Shown here: positions 36,652 to 47,744 of the stretch, one piece after another
Numbering within the stretch: the first letter of the stretch is position 1
How the letters are laid out: the number at the start of each line of letters is the position of its first letter
From: Anisus vortex
Lineage: Eukaryota; Mollusca; Gastropoda; Planorbidae
Direction: 5' to 3'
Assembly: GCA_949126835.1 (NCBI GenBank)
Contig: OX421495.1
Span: 32,607,320 to 32,671,319 of the forward strand
DNA length: 64,000 bases
Notes under the pieces: model-generated
Databases searched by the model: none
Seen by the model: the letters and a program-made list of their open reading frames with translations, nothing else
Told to the model about the DNA's origin: nothing
Translations under genes and position numbers: made by a program

Positions 36652-36701
36652 AACACACTCACGCAGCTTTTCCAGTTCTGTATCTTTCTGTTGTTCTTGG
36701 A

Positions 36702-38666
36702 TTAGTTACAGCTGGGAGATAACTTATCTCCTCCGCTGTCTACAGGTGGTTCTACCAACCTGGAAAAGAAGGTAGCTTCCAAGTCGATTTCGATCCGAGT
36801 ATTGTCATTTTTGGCTGGTCCTCCAGGCGTCTTGTCCCTATTGTCTTTTTTATTCATGCCTCGGGTGATGGCATAAATAGGGTACAGTTCAGTATCTTCT
36901 ACTTCTGTATTGTTGACTTCAGAATTTTGAGTCACAATCAGTTCAGGCTTTACACAGCCTTTTGCTAAGCCATTTCCAATTATGACAGAGATTCCGTCAA
37001 ATGGAAGTGTAGGTTTATCTCCTACAATCACTGGACCGGAAATAAGTTCGGACTTAAGATGAATGCGTTGAAGCGGAACTTCCACATGTCCCATCTCAGT
37101 GCCTTTGATTAGTACCTTTTGTCCAGTATATGTTTGTTCAGAGAGTGATAATTTACCCTCTAGACTCAGGGACATAGTTTCACCGGTATCCTTTAGGATT
37201 TTAACTGGTTTTTGTAGCTTAGTTTTATCTTCAGATGTAAATGGCGAAAATTCGTCAAGAGTTGAAGTTTCTATCTTCTCTTCAAATGAAGTTTCTATCT
37301 TCTTTTCAAATGAAGTTTCTATCTTCTTTTCAAATGAAGTTTCTATCTTCTTATCAGCACACTGGTTTACCTTACCAGGTTCTACCTTTGTAGTGATTTC
37401 TCTATTATCTGAGATCGATATGCAGCCTTTAGATATAAAAGGTGACAATTCTTTCATTGATGAACTTTCTGAGTTATTTTTATTTCCTTCATCAGCACAC
37501 TGGATAACCTTGCACGTTTCTACCTTTGTATTAGGCTGACGACCGTAGGCTTCCATTTCGTGTTCTGTTTGCTGTGAATCTTTTGTGTCGCCTTTAGATA
37601 TATAAGGGGACAATTCTTTCATTGGTGAACTTTCTGATTTACTTTCCTTTCCTTCATCGGCACACTGGATAACCTTACACGTTTCTACCTTTGTATTAGG
37701 CTGACGATAGTAGGCTTCCATCACGTGTTCTATTTGCTGTGAATCTTTTCTTTTTTCCATAAACCAACAGTCTTCTAGTGTGTGACCTAGTTTATCACAG
37801 TTCTTACACACAGGCTTTGGCTTTGGCTGACCTTCAATCATATCATAAGTTTCCATTTTATTTTCTGAGTGCTTTGAAACTTTCTTTTTCAGAAACCAAC
37901 AATCTTTTCGTGCGTGACCGATTTTATTACAATTTTGACACACAGGCTGTAGTGTTATACTTTCTCTTATCTCAGAAGCTCTGATTTCTTTGTTTGGTTG
38001 TTTTAAACCTTTCTTGTTTGTTAACCAGCAGTCTCCTCGTGCGTGACCTACTTTTTTACAATGTTGAAACACGATTTGTTGAGATGTCTCAGTGAGTTTT
38101 TTCTGCTGGGTAGTTAGGTCGTCGGCGTTCTCTATTGTGGGTTTTCTAAACATCTCTCTATGACTTTTTGGTACAGATTCGTATCTTCTAATGATGGCTT
38201 CTTTGATATATTGGTAATCATCAAACTCTTCATCTTTCAATAAAACTATGACCTCTCGTGCTTTGCGGTTAGCGACTTTAGTGAGTCCTTGTCTGACGAG
38301 TACAGCCCACTTTTCTTTTGGGAACGGAAAGTCTGTGGCTACTCTTTCAAAACGGTCAAAATACTGGTCAACAGGTTCATTTTCATTGAATTTGGGAACG
38401 TATTTTATGTACCTGAAAATATCAAATATTTGAGTCTGTTTAGTAATAGCTTCTTGTTTTATCTGTTGTTCCATTTTTATCTCTTTAGCCAGTTTGGCTA
38501 ATCTTTCTTCCATTTCTATTGCTAGTTTTTCTTTTTCCATTGCTAGTTTTTCCAACCTCTCCTTACTAGCTAGTTCCATTTAAAATTTTTCCAGCCTAAT
38601 CTTGGCTAACTCCAGTTGAATATTACTTTCTTTGGAGATGGAAAAGTCTGTTATCGGTGACTCCAT
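36702..38666 (-). pseudogene. Gag-protease of the degenerate Gmr1-like element
   Basis: The likely original start is the ATG at 38666 (MESPITDF). A TAA just before the second ATG (38579) breaks it; the long frame runs from 38579 for 625 residues. Numbered from 38579: a Lys/Glu coiled-coil start at 1-48; a Gag capsid at about 52-150, shorter than in the intact element; three zinc-knuckle positions at about 174-184 (first Cys lost), 214-227 and 258-271 (both CX2CX4HX4C); duplicated segments with METYxR and VIQCADEG; four EKKIETSF-type repeats; and a protease motif DTGE at 464-466, where DTGA is usual. The frame ends at 36702, and a frameshift separates it from the integrase. Confidence 0.88.
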
Positions 38667-38720
38667 TATAATGTAATGTTAATGTTACTCACAGTTTTTC
38701 CAGACTACTGCATCAATTGC

Positions 38721-38738
38721 ATCCCGGACGAGCCCCCA
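38721..38738 (-). promoter_or_regulatory. Proline-tRNA primer binding site
   Basis: On the minus strand, two bases after the 5' LTR, TGGGGGCTCGTCCGGGAT is an 18-nt complement of the 3' end of tRNA-Pro, a primer used by many retroelements. It supports the LTR boundary and the element's orientation. Confidence 0.9.
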
Positions 38739-38740
38739 AT

Positions 38741-39018
38741 TGTAACGGCTTGATCTAGGGGTATGGTTAGTAGATTACTTCTTATGGATTCTCAAGTCAA
38801 ACACATGGCTTTTCAATGAACAAAAACTCTTTAATTCAGTAAAAACAAGTACAAAACAACTGGAACACAACTGCACAGCTCGACGACTTAAAAAGTAAGC
38901 TCACAACCCCGTGTCCACTCGTGACACATTTACACACTCGCCAGTCACGGGCCTCAACCAATGAACGTAGAGGTCAGCTATAAGGGATAGCTGGGTAAAG
39001 AGGGCAAGGTTCGTAACA
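38741..39018 (-). repeat. 5' LTR (278 bp)
   Basis: Pairs with 33358-33635; on minus it reads TGTTACGAACC to GCCGTTACA. It would hold the promoter for the minus-strand element. Confidence 0.93.
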
Positions 39019-39300
39019 CACCCAACAACTCTGTAGTTATTTTAAACAGCACCCGAGATGAATCCGCGCTCTCAATCTTATTGCGAAGATGCATTGTCTT
39101 AGCATCTCGGATCAGACGATTGACAAAGTTTTTCTTTTGTGTATACAAGTGTCGGTACACTGTTAGACCAGTTTGCTTGTATTTCCTCTCAGCCTGACGG
39201 CGCGATTTTTTCGCTACCTTGATCTCGTTTGACATCCATGGAGACGATAATCGATTAGAAACTAATCGGGTTGTCAGAGGCGCATGAATGTGATTTCAAT
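39019..39300 (-). pseudogene. CR1/L2-like LINE, 5' piece (endonuclease-RT junction)
   Basis: From about 39285 down the minus strand reads HIHAPLTTRLVSNRLSSPWM, SNEIKVAKKSRRQAERKY, then FVNRLIRDAKT and TELLG. This is the link between endonuclease and RT in this LINE group. It joins in frame to GGAGKPVLP at 33357 once the Gypsy element and one CACC copy are removed. The endonuclease itself is missing: the element is 5'-truncated near 39300. Confidence 0.88.
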
Positions 39301-40154
39301 AAATACAAATTAACAAAATTAGTACGACTTGTCTAGTCAGAAGGTAGCTATCGTCTGCCGGCAACCTTGTGTGCGAGGCTAATATATTCCCCGGCGAAAA
39401 ATCTAAGAGCGGGAATATGACGTCACAGTCACCCGTTGCTTATAACCAATAGATGGCGTGCATTTAATAGCATACCCTGCCTAGGGATAAACCAGTTAAA
39501 GTCGGTTTGTAAATGAATCGTGTTTCAACGACCTTAATAACTTAATGCATAAGTTAAATAAGCAGTCACGTCCTAAACCTAATACAGAAAATATTTTAAG
39601 TAGGAACGTTATGTCGAGAGGAAATATTAGTAAATGGGTGGTTTAAACCATAAGATTATGTACTGTTTCCTAACATTAGTGAATATATATAGTGGTACTT
39701 TATCCAAATTATGTGAATGTTCATATCCTTAGAATGGACGTTGATTTAAGTATATTAAATCTTCAGTGGTGTATATAGCTGCAGCATGTGAATGTGTAAA
39801 AACATATTTTGTGTCAAACAGCCATTAATTGTAAATATGGATATGGATAATACTTAAATGTGTATAGCAATATTATGTGATTGTGTTTCAATGTGTATAG
39901 TGATGAAATGCATAATGTGCTTAGCATTTGTTTGTGAATACTTAAAGCTACAGTTAGTGTAAATGTCGTATATGTAAAAATGTATTGTTATATAATTTGT
40001 AAAGCATATGTTGCGTTAGTAGGATTTTGTACTTAGAATTGTGTTTAAAAGCATTTAGAATAATTTACTAATATTTAATGATGCCTTACTGATTATTTGT
40101 GTAGACACATTTTTTTTCTAGTGCTACCTAAATATTTACAATACGCACATGCTA
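39301..40154. other. Unrecognised AT-rich spacer
   Basis: No gene or array seen. Confidence 0.5.
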
Positions 40155-40743
40155 TGGACAAGTCTTAATGAGGCGTGAACTTTTGAACCCGAATGTTCGT
40201 GAACTTCCTGTTCTATTTTAAACTAATAACAAAAAAAGCATGCTTTTGCTGGTGTTTGACAATAATTGATTTCAACCTCGACGGCCAGTTCTAGTCTTTT
40301 AGAATTATACAAAGGATACAATATTAGTTATGAGGAATCCGTTTTTAACATCAAAAGTGAACAGACTATCATTAATACTCAAGTGTTAGTCGCGTGACGT
40401 TAAATTTTTATTTGTTTACAAAATAAATGAGTCAAGAGTTGCGTTTTCTTGTTTATTGAAAAACAAAATGCGTAAATTCATACAAACGAATAACAAAAAT
40501 TATTTAGCATTAAGCAATAAGTTTGATATTTTAAAAAGGTGATTATTCCCTTCTGACTTTCACAATACATTGTTTTGCTTTGTAAACATCTATTGGAAAT
40601 GAAATAAATTTTAATCCCCAACAAATTTGAGTACAACCAGTTAAGTAGCACACAGACATTGTTTCGAATAAAATGATCGAATAAGAACGGAAATGTTTTT
40701 GCACGTGACCTTTTATGCATGCATACACGTTAAGACTTGTCCA
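40155..40743. mobile_element. Non-autonomous inverted-repeat element, possibly Tc1/mariner type
   Basis: TGGACAAGTCTTAA at 40155 is repeated inverted at 40730-40743, and both ends abut a TA dinucleotide, as after a mariner-type insertion. The symmetry extends one base outside the TA on each side. The 589-bp interior is AT-rich with no transposase. Confidence 0.6.
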
Positions 40744-41545
40744 TAGTATGGTGAATCAAAGACTATAATAGTCTTTGTGTGAATTTAGTGTGTATGTATA
40801 TTTGACCAGTTTTTGTGGTTTGAGTGTCTACTTGTTAACATCTATTTTGAACCGTGACATCATGCTGTTGAAATGTACAGTCGTTAACGGGTACGTCCAT
40901 TACCAGTGATGTTTGTTTACATTGTGTGGTGTATGTACCACAGTTGCCTCCCCATAACACCACTCTTTCATTTCCACCTGTTTTTTAAATGTTCAATATA
41001 TCTTCGGATTTTCCCAGATATTTGAATTAGTTCAAAGTTGTTTTTATTTTGTTGATTATTCATTAATTAATTGATAATAACAGCCAAGTGGTCTTTCGCT
41101 AGAGCGTTAAGTAGATGTTTCAACTGTCTAAGATTCGAGTCCCTGTTTAAAAAAATGGCCGTATGTTCTTTTTCTACAAGCCTAGAGATGGATGGATGCA
41201 GGTTACCCAACAGTATTGACTAAAGAAACTGTTTCACTAAACCAATGGCCTAATATGGTCGTGTCATGGGAAATCCCTATGCACCTTTCGAGCAATTGTT
41301 TGTTAAATCATTGTGTCTTTCAGTTCGTTTGTATATTTATTTTTTTTGCCGTTTCTGCTACACTTCCCCAATGGAAAATTTCTTAGTTCATGTTTATTGT
41401 TATAGGCTCAGACTTACTTGCATTTGAAGAACTCGTTGATATATTTGGATAGTTTTTGTAAAGCATATAATATTATATTGATCTATATATATGTTTGTGT
41501 GTATGTGTGTAGTTCTGGTTTATTGTTAGCATTTTTAGGTATGTA
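40744..41545. other. Spacer with one tRNA-like fragment
   Basis: At about 41083-41147, GCCAAGTGG and GATTCGAGTCC sit at A-box and B-box spacing, a decayed tRNA or SINE head. No gene otherwise. Confidence 0.45.
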
Positions 41546-43719
41546 TATGAGATAGTGTAATAGTTCGTGTAAAGAATATGGAAGAAAGAACGAACAACAT
41601 AATGTGAGATAGTGTAGTAGTTGGTGTAAAGAATATGGAAGAAAGAATGAACAACATAATGTGAAATAGTGTAATAGTTGGTATAAAAAATATGGAAGAA
41701 AGAACGAACAACATAATGTGAAATAGTATAGTCGTTCATGTAAAGAATATGGAAGAAAGAACGAACAAAATAATGTGAAATAGTATAGTCGTTCATGTAA
41801 AGAATATGGAAGAAAGAACGAACAACATAATGTGAAATAGTGTATTAATTGGTGTAAAGAATATGGAAGAAAGAACGAACAACATAATGTGAAATAGTAT
41901 AGTCGTTCATGTAAAGAATATGGAAGAAAGAACGAACAAAATAATGTGAGATAGTGTAATAGTTGGTGTAAAGAATATGGAAGAAAGAACGAACAACATA
42001 ATGTGAAATAGTGTAATAATTGGTGTAAAGAATATGGAAGAAAGAACGAACAACATAATGTGAAATAGTGTAATAATTGGTGTAAAGAATATGGAAGAAA
42101 GAACGAACAACATAATGTGAGATAGTGTAGTAGTTGGTATAAAAAATATGGAAGAAAGAACGAACAACATAATGTGAAATAGTATAGTCGTTCATGTAAA
42201 GAATATGGAAGAAAGAACGAACAAAATAATTTGAGATAGTGTAATAGTTGGTGTAAAGAATATGGAAGAAAGAACGAACAACATAAGGTGAAATAGTGTA
42301 ATAATTGGTGTAAAGAATATGGAAGAAAGAACGAACAACATAATGTGAGATAGTGTAGTAGTTGGTATAAAAAATATGGAAGAAAGAACGAACAACATAA
42401 TGTGAAATAGTATAGTCGTTCATGTAAAGAATATGGAAGAAAGAACGAACAACATAATGTGAGATAGTGTAGTAGTTGGTATAAAAAATATGGAAGAAAG
42501 AACGAACAACATAATGTGAAATAGTATAGTCGTTCATGTAAAGAATATGGAAGAAAGAACGAACAACATAATGTGAAATAGTGTAATAATTGGTGTAAAG
42601 AATATGGAAGAAAGAACGAACAACATAATGTGAAATAGTGTAATAATTGGTGTAAAGAATATGGAAGAAAGAACGAACAACATAATGTGAAATAGTGTAA
42701 TAATTGGTATAAAAAATATGGAAGAAAGAACGAACAACATAATGTGAAATAGTATAGTCGTTCATGTAAAGAATATGGAAGAAAGAACGAACAACATAAT
42801 GTGAGATAGTGTAATAGTTGGTGTAAAGAATATGGAAGAAAGAACGAACAACATAATGTGAAATAGTGTAATAATTGGTGTAAAGAATATGGAAGAAAGA
42901 ACGAACAACATAATGTGAAATAGTGTAATAATTGGTGTAAAGAATATGGAAGAAAGAACGAACAACATAATGTGAAATAGTATAGTCGTTCATGTAAAGA
43001 ATATGGAAGAAAGAACGAACAAAATAATGTGAGATAGTGTAATAGTTGGTGTAAAGAATATGGAAGAAAGAACGAACAACATAATGTGAGATAGTGTAGT
43101 AGTTGGTGTAAAGAATATGGAAGAAAGAATGAACAACATAATGTGAAATAGTGTAATGGTTGGTATAAAAAATATGGAAGAAAGAACGAACAAAATAATG
43201 TGAAATAGTATAGTCGTTCATGTAAAGAATATGGAAGAAAGAACGAACAACATAATGTGAGATAGTGTAATAGTTGGTATAAAAAATATGGAAGAAAGAA
43301 CGAACAACATAATGTGAGATAGTATAATAGTTGGTGTAAAGAATATGGACGAAAGAACGAACAACATAATGTGAGATAGTATAGTCGTTCATGTAAAGAA
43401 TATGGACGAAAGAACGAACAACATAATGTGAGATAGTATAATAGTTGGTGTAAAGAATATGGACGAAAGAACGAACAACATAATGTGAGATAGTATAGTC
43501 GTTCATGTAAAGAATATGGACGAAAGAACGAACAACATAATGTGAGATAGTATAGTCGTTCATGTAAAGAATATGGACGAAAGAACGAACAACATAATGT
43601 GAAATAGTGTAATAGTTGGTGTAAAGAATATGGACGAAAGAACGAACAACATAATGTGAGATAGTGTAATAGTTGGTGTAAAGAATATGGACGAAAGAAC
43701 GAACAACATAATGTGAGAT
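41546..43719. repeat. 57-bp minisatellite, about 38 copies
   Basis: The unit contains GTAAAGAATATGGAAGAAAG, AACGAACAACATAATGTGA and a variable end (AGTCGTTCAT or AATAATTGGTG or AGTAGTTGGTAT). Blocks of about four units (228 bp) recur. The seven or so units at the right end (from about 43345) carry GGACGAAAG instead of GGAAGAAAG. Fifty-seven is a multiple of three and a minus-strand frame lacks stops, giving a 629-codon frame of (HYVVRSFFHILYTNYYTIS)n. I regard it as non-coding: it reads without an exon context and starts inside the repeat. Confidence 0.95.
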
Positions 43720-44550
43720 TTTACATGAAAACAAGAACTAAAGAACTATCATCACTAAAACTAATTTATGAAATTAATAATAGATAAATATTACATATTT
43801 TGTATCGTTTTTTTTTCATTATGTTTTCATTATGTTTTCATTATGTTTTCATTATATTGATATTTAATATTGTAGTGTTATTGTAACTAAACTTTTGTTT
43901 ACTGGTTATGACACGTCTGAAGATTTATTTACTTCTAAGAACCAGTAATTTTTCTAATAATAATAATTTTTTTTAAATATTCATACACATATTGAAATAC
44001 TACCTTTTTTTTAAATAATACTTTTTTTTATACTTTTTATCCTATGTTTTATTGTTAGTGTTTTTTGTGACTCAATCTCATTTATTTTACACTTAATTAG
44101 CCAGACATAGAAATATTCCAATTCTTCTTTTATCAGATAACAAGTTTTTCTGCTCGCGGCTCTGGCTCTTCGTTAAAAACAAATGAACATTTAAAAAACA
44201 AAAACAAATAATAAGTTACACATGAAGGTAAAGGTAAGGATAGGCGAGGTTTGGCGAGGGGTGGAGGGGTTAGAAATTACGATATTACAACCTGAGCACG
44301 CCAAGCTGACGTGAATACCTGGCCTTCTTGAACAGAATGCGTCAGCGGCTACGCAAGAAGAGGCCTTCCGGTGCAGACGACCGGCCTGTCCCATGCCGTC
44401 TGGTTTATAGAATTATCTAATTTGTAGGTTAAGGCGGCCTTAATTATGACAGCTAGAATCTCGTCTGGAACTGATCGCTTTATTAACTATGTTTTTTAAT
44501 GGCGCCAAAACGCTACCCACAAAAAATCTGCCAACATTTAAGATGTCTTT
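43720..44550. other. AT-rich spacer
   Basis: CATTATGTTTT is repeated four times at about 43817-43857. 44220-44400 is richer in GC but has no feature I recognise. Confidence 0.5.
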
Positions 44551-45390
44551 TAGGCAGACGATTAGTTTGTTTCCGCAGAAAATCCTTTGTTAAAGCAGAC
44601 GATATTTTAGTTTAGGCAGACGATATTTTAGTTTAGGAAGACGATATTTTTGTTTGGGCAGACGATATTTTTGTTTAGGCAGACGATATTTTTGTTTAGG
44701 CAGACGATATTTTTGTTTAGGCAGACGATATTTTTGTTTAGGCATAGGCCTACGATATGTTTGTTTAGGCAGACAATATTTTAGTTTAGGCAGACGATAT
44801 TTTTGTTTAGGCAGACGATATTTTAGTTTAGGCAGACGAAATTTTTGTTTAGGCAGACGATATTTTTGTTCAGGCAGACGATATTTTTGTTCAGGCAGCA
44901 ATATTTTTGTTCAGGCAGACGATATTTTTTTATAGGCAGACGAAATTTTTTTAGCAGACGATATTTTGGCTGAGGCATGCGATTTTTTTGTTTAGGCAGA
45001 CGATATTTTTGTTCAGGCAGACGATATTTTTGTTCAGGCAGCAATATTTTTGTTCAGTCAGACGATATTTTTGTTTAGGCAGACGATATTTTAGTTTAGG
45101 CAGACGATATTTTTTTTTAAGACAGGCGATAATTTTATTTAGGCAGACGATATTTTGTTTAGGTATACGATATTTTTGTTCAGGCAGACGATATTTTTGT
45201 TCAGGCAGCAATATTTTTGTTCAGGCAGACGATATTTTTGTTTAGGCAGACGATATTTTTTTAAGCAGACGATATTTTGGATCAAGCAGGCGATTTTTTT
45301 TGTTTAGGCAGATGATATTTTAGTTTAGGCAGACGATATTTTTGTTCAGGCAGACGATATTTTGCTTATGCACACGATATCTTTATTTGA
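44551..45390. repeat. 21-bp tandem repeat, degenerate, about 38 copies
   Basis: The unit is about AGGCAGACGATATTTTTGTTT with frequent TTTAG/TTCAG changes and small indels. A larger block including GGCAGCAATATTTTTGTTC recurs near 44895, 45038 and 45207. Open frames are repeat-driven (LPKQKYR on minus). Confidence 0.93.
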
Positions 45391-46095
45391 GGGATACATT
45401 GCGCATTATTATTTGACAAGCTACCTTTAAGTATATGTAACATCAAATATTAACATTTATTGAAAAAGTACATAAATCTGTTCTGTAATGTCTGCGTATA
45501 TTGGTACATCCATCTCTTTGTGGAAAATCTATCGTTTATGTAACAATTATGTACAAAGTGATCATGTGGCCAAGACATGTCCTTAGGAAAGAATTTCCGT
45601 TCGTCTTGTGTAACAAAGGAAATGATAGCAGAAATTGACTTCAGGTTACTATAACCCCTGGCAGTAGACTAAGCCAAAGATGGTAATAATAAAAAAATTC
45701 TGGAAGCGAACAAAATAAAAACTCCTGCAACAGACTATTTCTACTGTATAAGATGTAGGCTAAGGAAGCACCTCTCGAAATGAAAATCAGCAAAAAGATG
45801 GAGTCGGAGACAGTTAGGATTATACGTAGCATATCACACTGTAAGACAACATTCAATATTGTTGATGAATCTCGTCCGCCCATTGGTATCAGAGCTGACG
45901 GTCAACCGATGGACTCACGCTTGAGGAATAGGATGAGGATGGGGGGAGGGAAGGGTCCGGAGTGAGAGCGACAGGGCACGATCTGCTCATTGGGTATAAT
46001 GAGCATTTTGTGGTCGCGTACAGAACACGACTATAGTTTTTTTAATCAGATTCTAATTGGGGCTTGATTTTCTACTCCCGATTATATAAGTGTAG
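45391..46095. other. Unrecognised spacer
   Basis: A 61-codon ATG frame at 45780 has no recognisable domain and is not called. Confidence 0.5.
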
Positions 46096-46234
46096 TATCA
46101 GTTGCCCATAAGTGTATTCCTATCAGTTGCCCATAAGTGTATTCCTATAAGTTGCCCATAAGTGTATTCCTATCAGTTGCCCATAAGAGTATTCCTATCA
46201 GTTGCCCATAAGTGTATTCCTATCAGTTGCCCAT
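46096..46234. repeat. 25-bp tandem repeat, about 5.5 copies
   Basis: The unit is TATCAGTTGCCCATAAGTGT plus ATTCC, with one copy reading TATAAG and one AAGAG. Confidence 0.95.
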
Positions 46235-46646
46235 TCCGAGTAATTAGTCATCCGTGCCTCCCCCTCCATATCTCTTAACCTCTCTTTCCCTCACACTGTC
46301 TATCTTTTGCTCTCTCACATTTTCACTCTTTTCTTACTCTGTCAATCTCTCTTTGTACCTCTCTTACTTTATATTTTACTTTCTTATTGTTTTACTCACG
46401 TTCTCTTCATATCTCTGCATCCCTTACTCTCTCTTTCACTCTCATCATATCACTCTCATCCTCCCTTACTCCATCTTACTTTCTCTTACATCATCTCACA
46501 CTCTCCTTCCCCTAATCTCTCTCTCTCTCTTATTTCTTCGTTCACTATCACAATCTCATTCCCTCCCATACCATATCCCTCTCTCTTTCTCTCTCTCTAT
46601 ATCTCTTTACGCTCACAAGCCGCCTTGAACTCTTCTTCTCTTCCCT

Positions 46647-46677
<31 letters not shown>

Positions 46678-47744
46678 CTATCACCCTCTTACTAGACCCT
46701 CCTTACTCCCCCCCTCCCCTTGTGTTGGGTCAGTACAGTCAACATTGAAACATTACAGTAAAGTCATACAGGTACATTCCCACCCTACCTTCCCACCTCC
46801 CCTTCTCACCCTCCCATCCTTCAAAGTAAAAGACAACAACAAAATGCTACATTCCACCATCAGCCCCACCCCCCTCTCCGTTTTCTGACAAAAAACAGGT
46901 GAGTTGAAGGTCACATGACCCGGAACTAATACCTGCACAATGCAACGTCATTGCCGCCAGCTGATATCTCACGGGGATACCTAGGGATAGACTCCAGGAC
47001 TAGCTGAGTGGACTTAATCCCTTGGAGCCGGTCGCCTTGACACGCCAACAAGTATGACCTAAACCAGATGTTAACACTACCCCCCCCCCATACATTAGAC
47101 TAGTTAGAAAGTTGTTGATGTTGTGCTTTGTTTTATGTCAAGTTCATTTCATTGGTCAGATTAGCTGCTCATGTTTTAAAATGTTAACATTCAAATTTGT
47201 TGACGTCAAATCGTGTTTAACGTTCATGTTTACAGGTGTTTCACAAAACTGTTTTTTTTTGGGGGGGGGGGGGGGGCGTTGAAATGTGTGATAAACTCTA
47301 AAAACATGTGTTGATTTTTGATAGAATATATTTGTACAGATGTTGTTGTTATCATATCTCTTACTTAAAGTTGTTGACGTTAAAAAATGTATCGCCTCGC
47401 TGTAAATCGAGTTGGTTGGTTTTGAAAGGATATTGGTGAATGATTCTTTTAATTGAAATTTATTTCTTCAATTTAATTTTGAAAATATATATCTACTTAA
47501 AATATATATATATATAATTTTTTAATTTAATGGTAGTCAACGTGTTTATATATAACTTCATTGGTGTTTAAAGAAATTTTATATTTTGCTAAAATGTTTT
47601 TTATTGCATAAATTGGTTAATGCTACAAGATTTTGTTAAAATGTCCCGACGTTGACACAAATAAAGCCTTAAAAAGTTAAATTTAGTTGAAATTATTCAC
47701 TAAAAATGTCAATGTTTTACAATTATTCCTACTTAGCTAAGCTA
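46235..47744. other. Pyrimidine-rich tract then AT-rich spacer
   Basis: 46250-46720 is a long CT-rich stretch with CTCTCT runs, giving false Ser/Leu-rich frames. A C-run lies at about 47080 and a 16-G run at about 47261-47276. No gene is seen. Confidence 0.6.

Larger units (their letters stand above)
33358..39018 (-). mobile_element. Degenerate Gmr1-like Gypsy LTR retrotransposon inserted in a LINE
   Basis: LTRs of 278 bp lie at 33358-33635 and 38741-39018. They start TGTAACGGCT and end TCGTAACA on plus, and are flanked by the 4-bp duplication CACC (33354-33357 and 39019-39022). Minus-strand order is 5' LTR, proline-tRNA primer site, Gag with zinc knuckles, protease, integrase, then the start of reverse transcriptase. 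Integrase before RT is the Gmr1-type order. The coding region carries several stops and frameshifts, and most of RT and all of RNase H are missing. 33636-35073 is AT-rich non-coding sequence. Removing the element restores a continuous LINE frame. Confidence 0.93.

Noticed and set aside
41845..43734. 629-codon minus-strand ORF
   Set aside because: Translation of the 57-bp repeat, whose length is a multiple of three; no start context or exon boundary.
44590..45245. Lys/Arg- or Cys/Gly-rich repetitive ORFs
   Set aside because: Translations of the degenerate 21-bp array.
45780..45965. 61-codon ATG frame
   Set aside because: No domain, repeat relation or splice signal; length is within chance for this composition.
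46254..46888. Ser/Leu-rich ORFs that look like membrane proteins
   Set aside because: They come from a CT-rich low-complexity tract; hydrophobicity is a by-product of pyrimidine codons.
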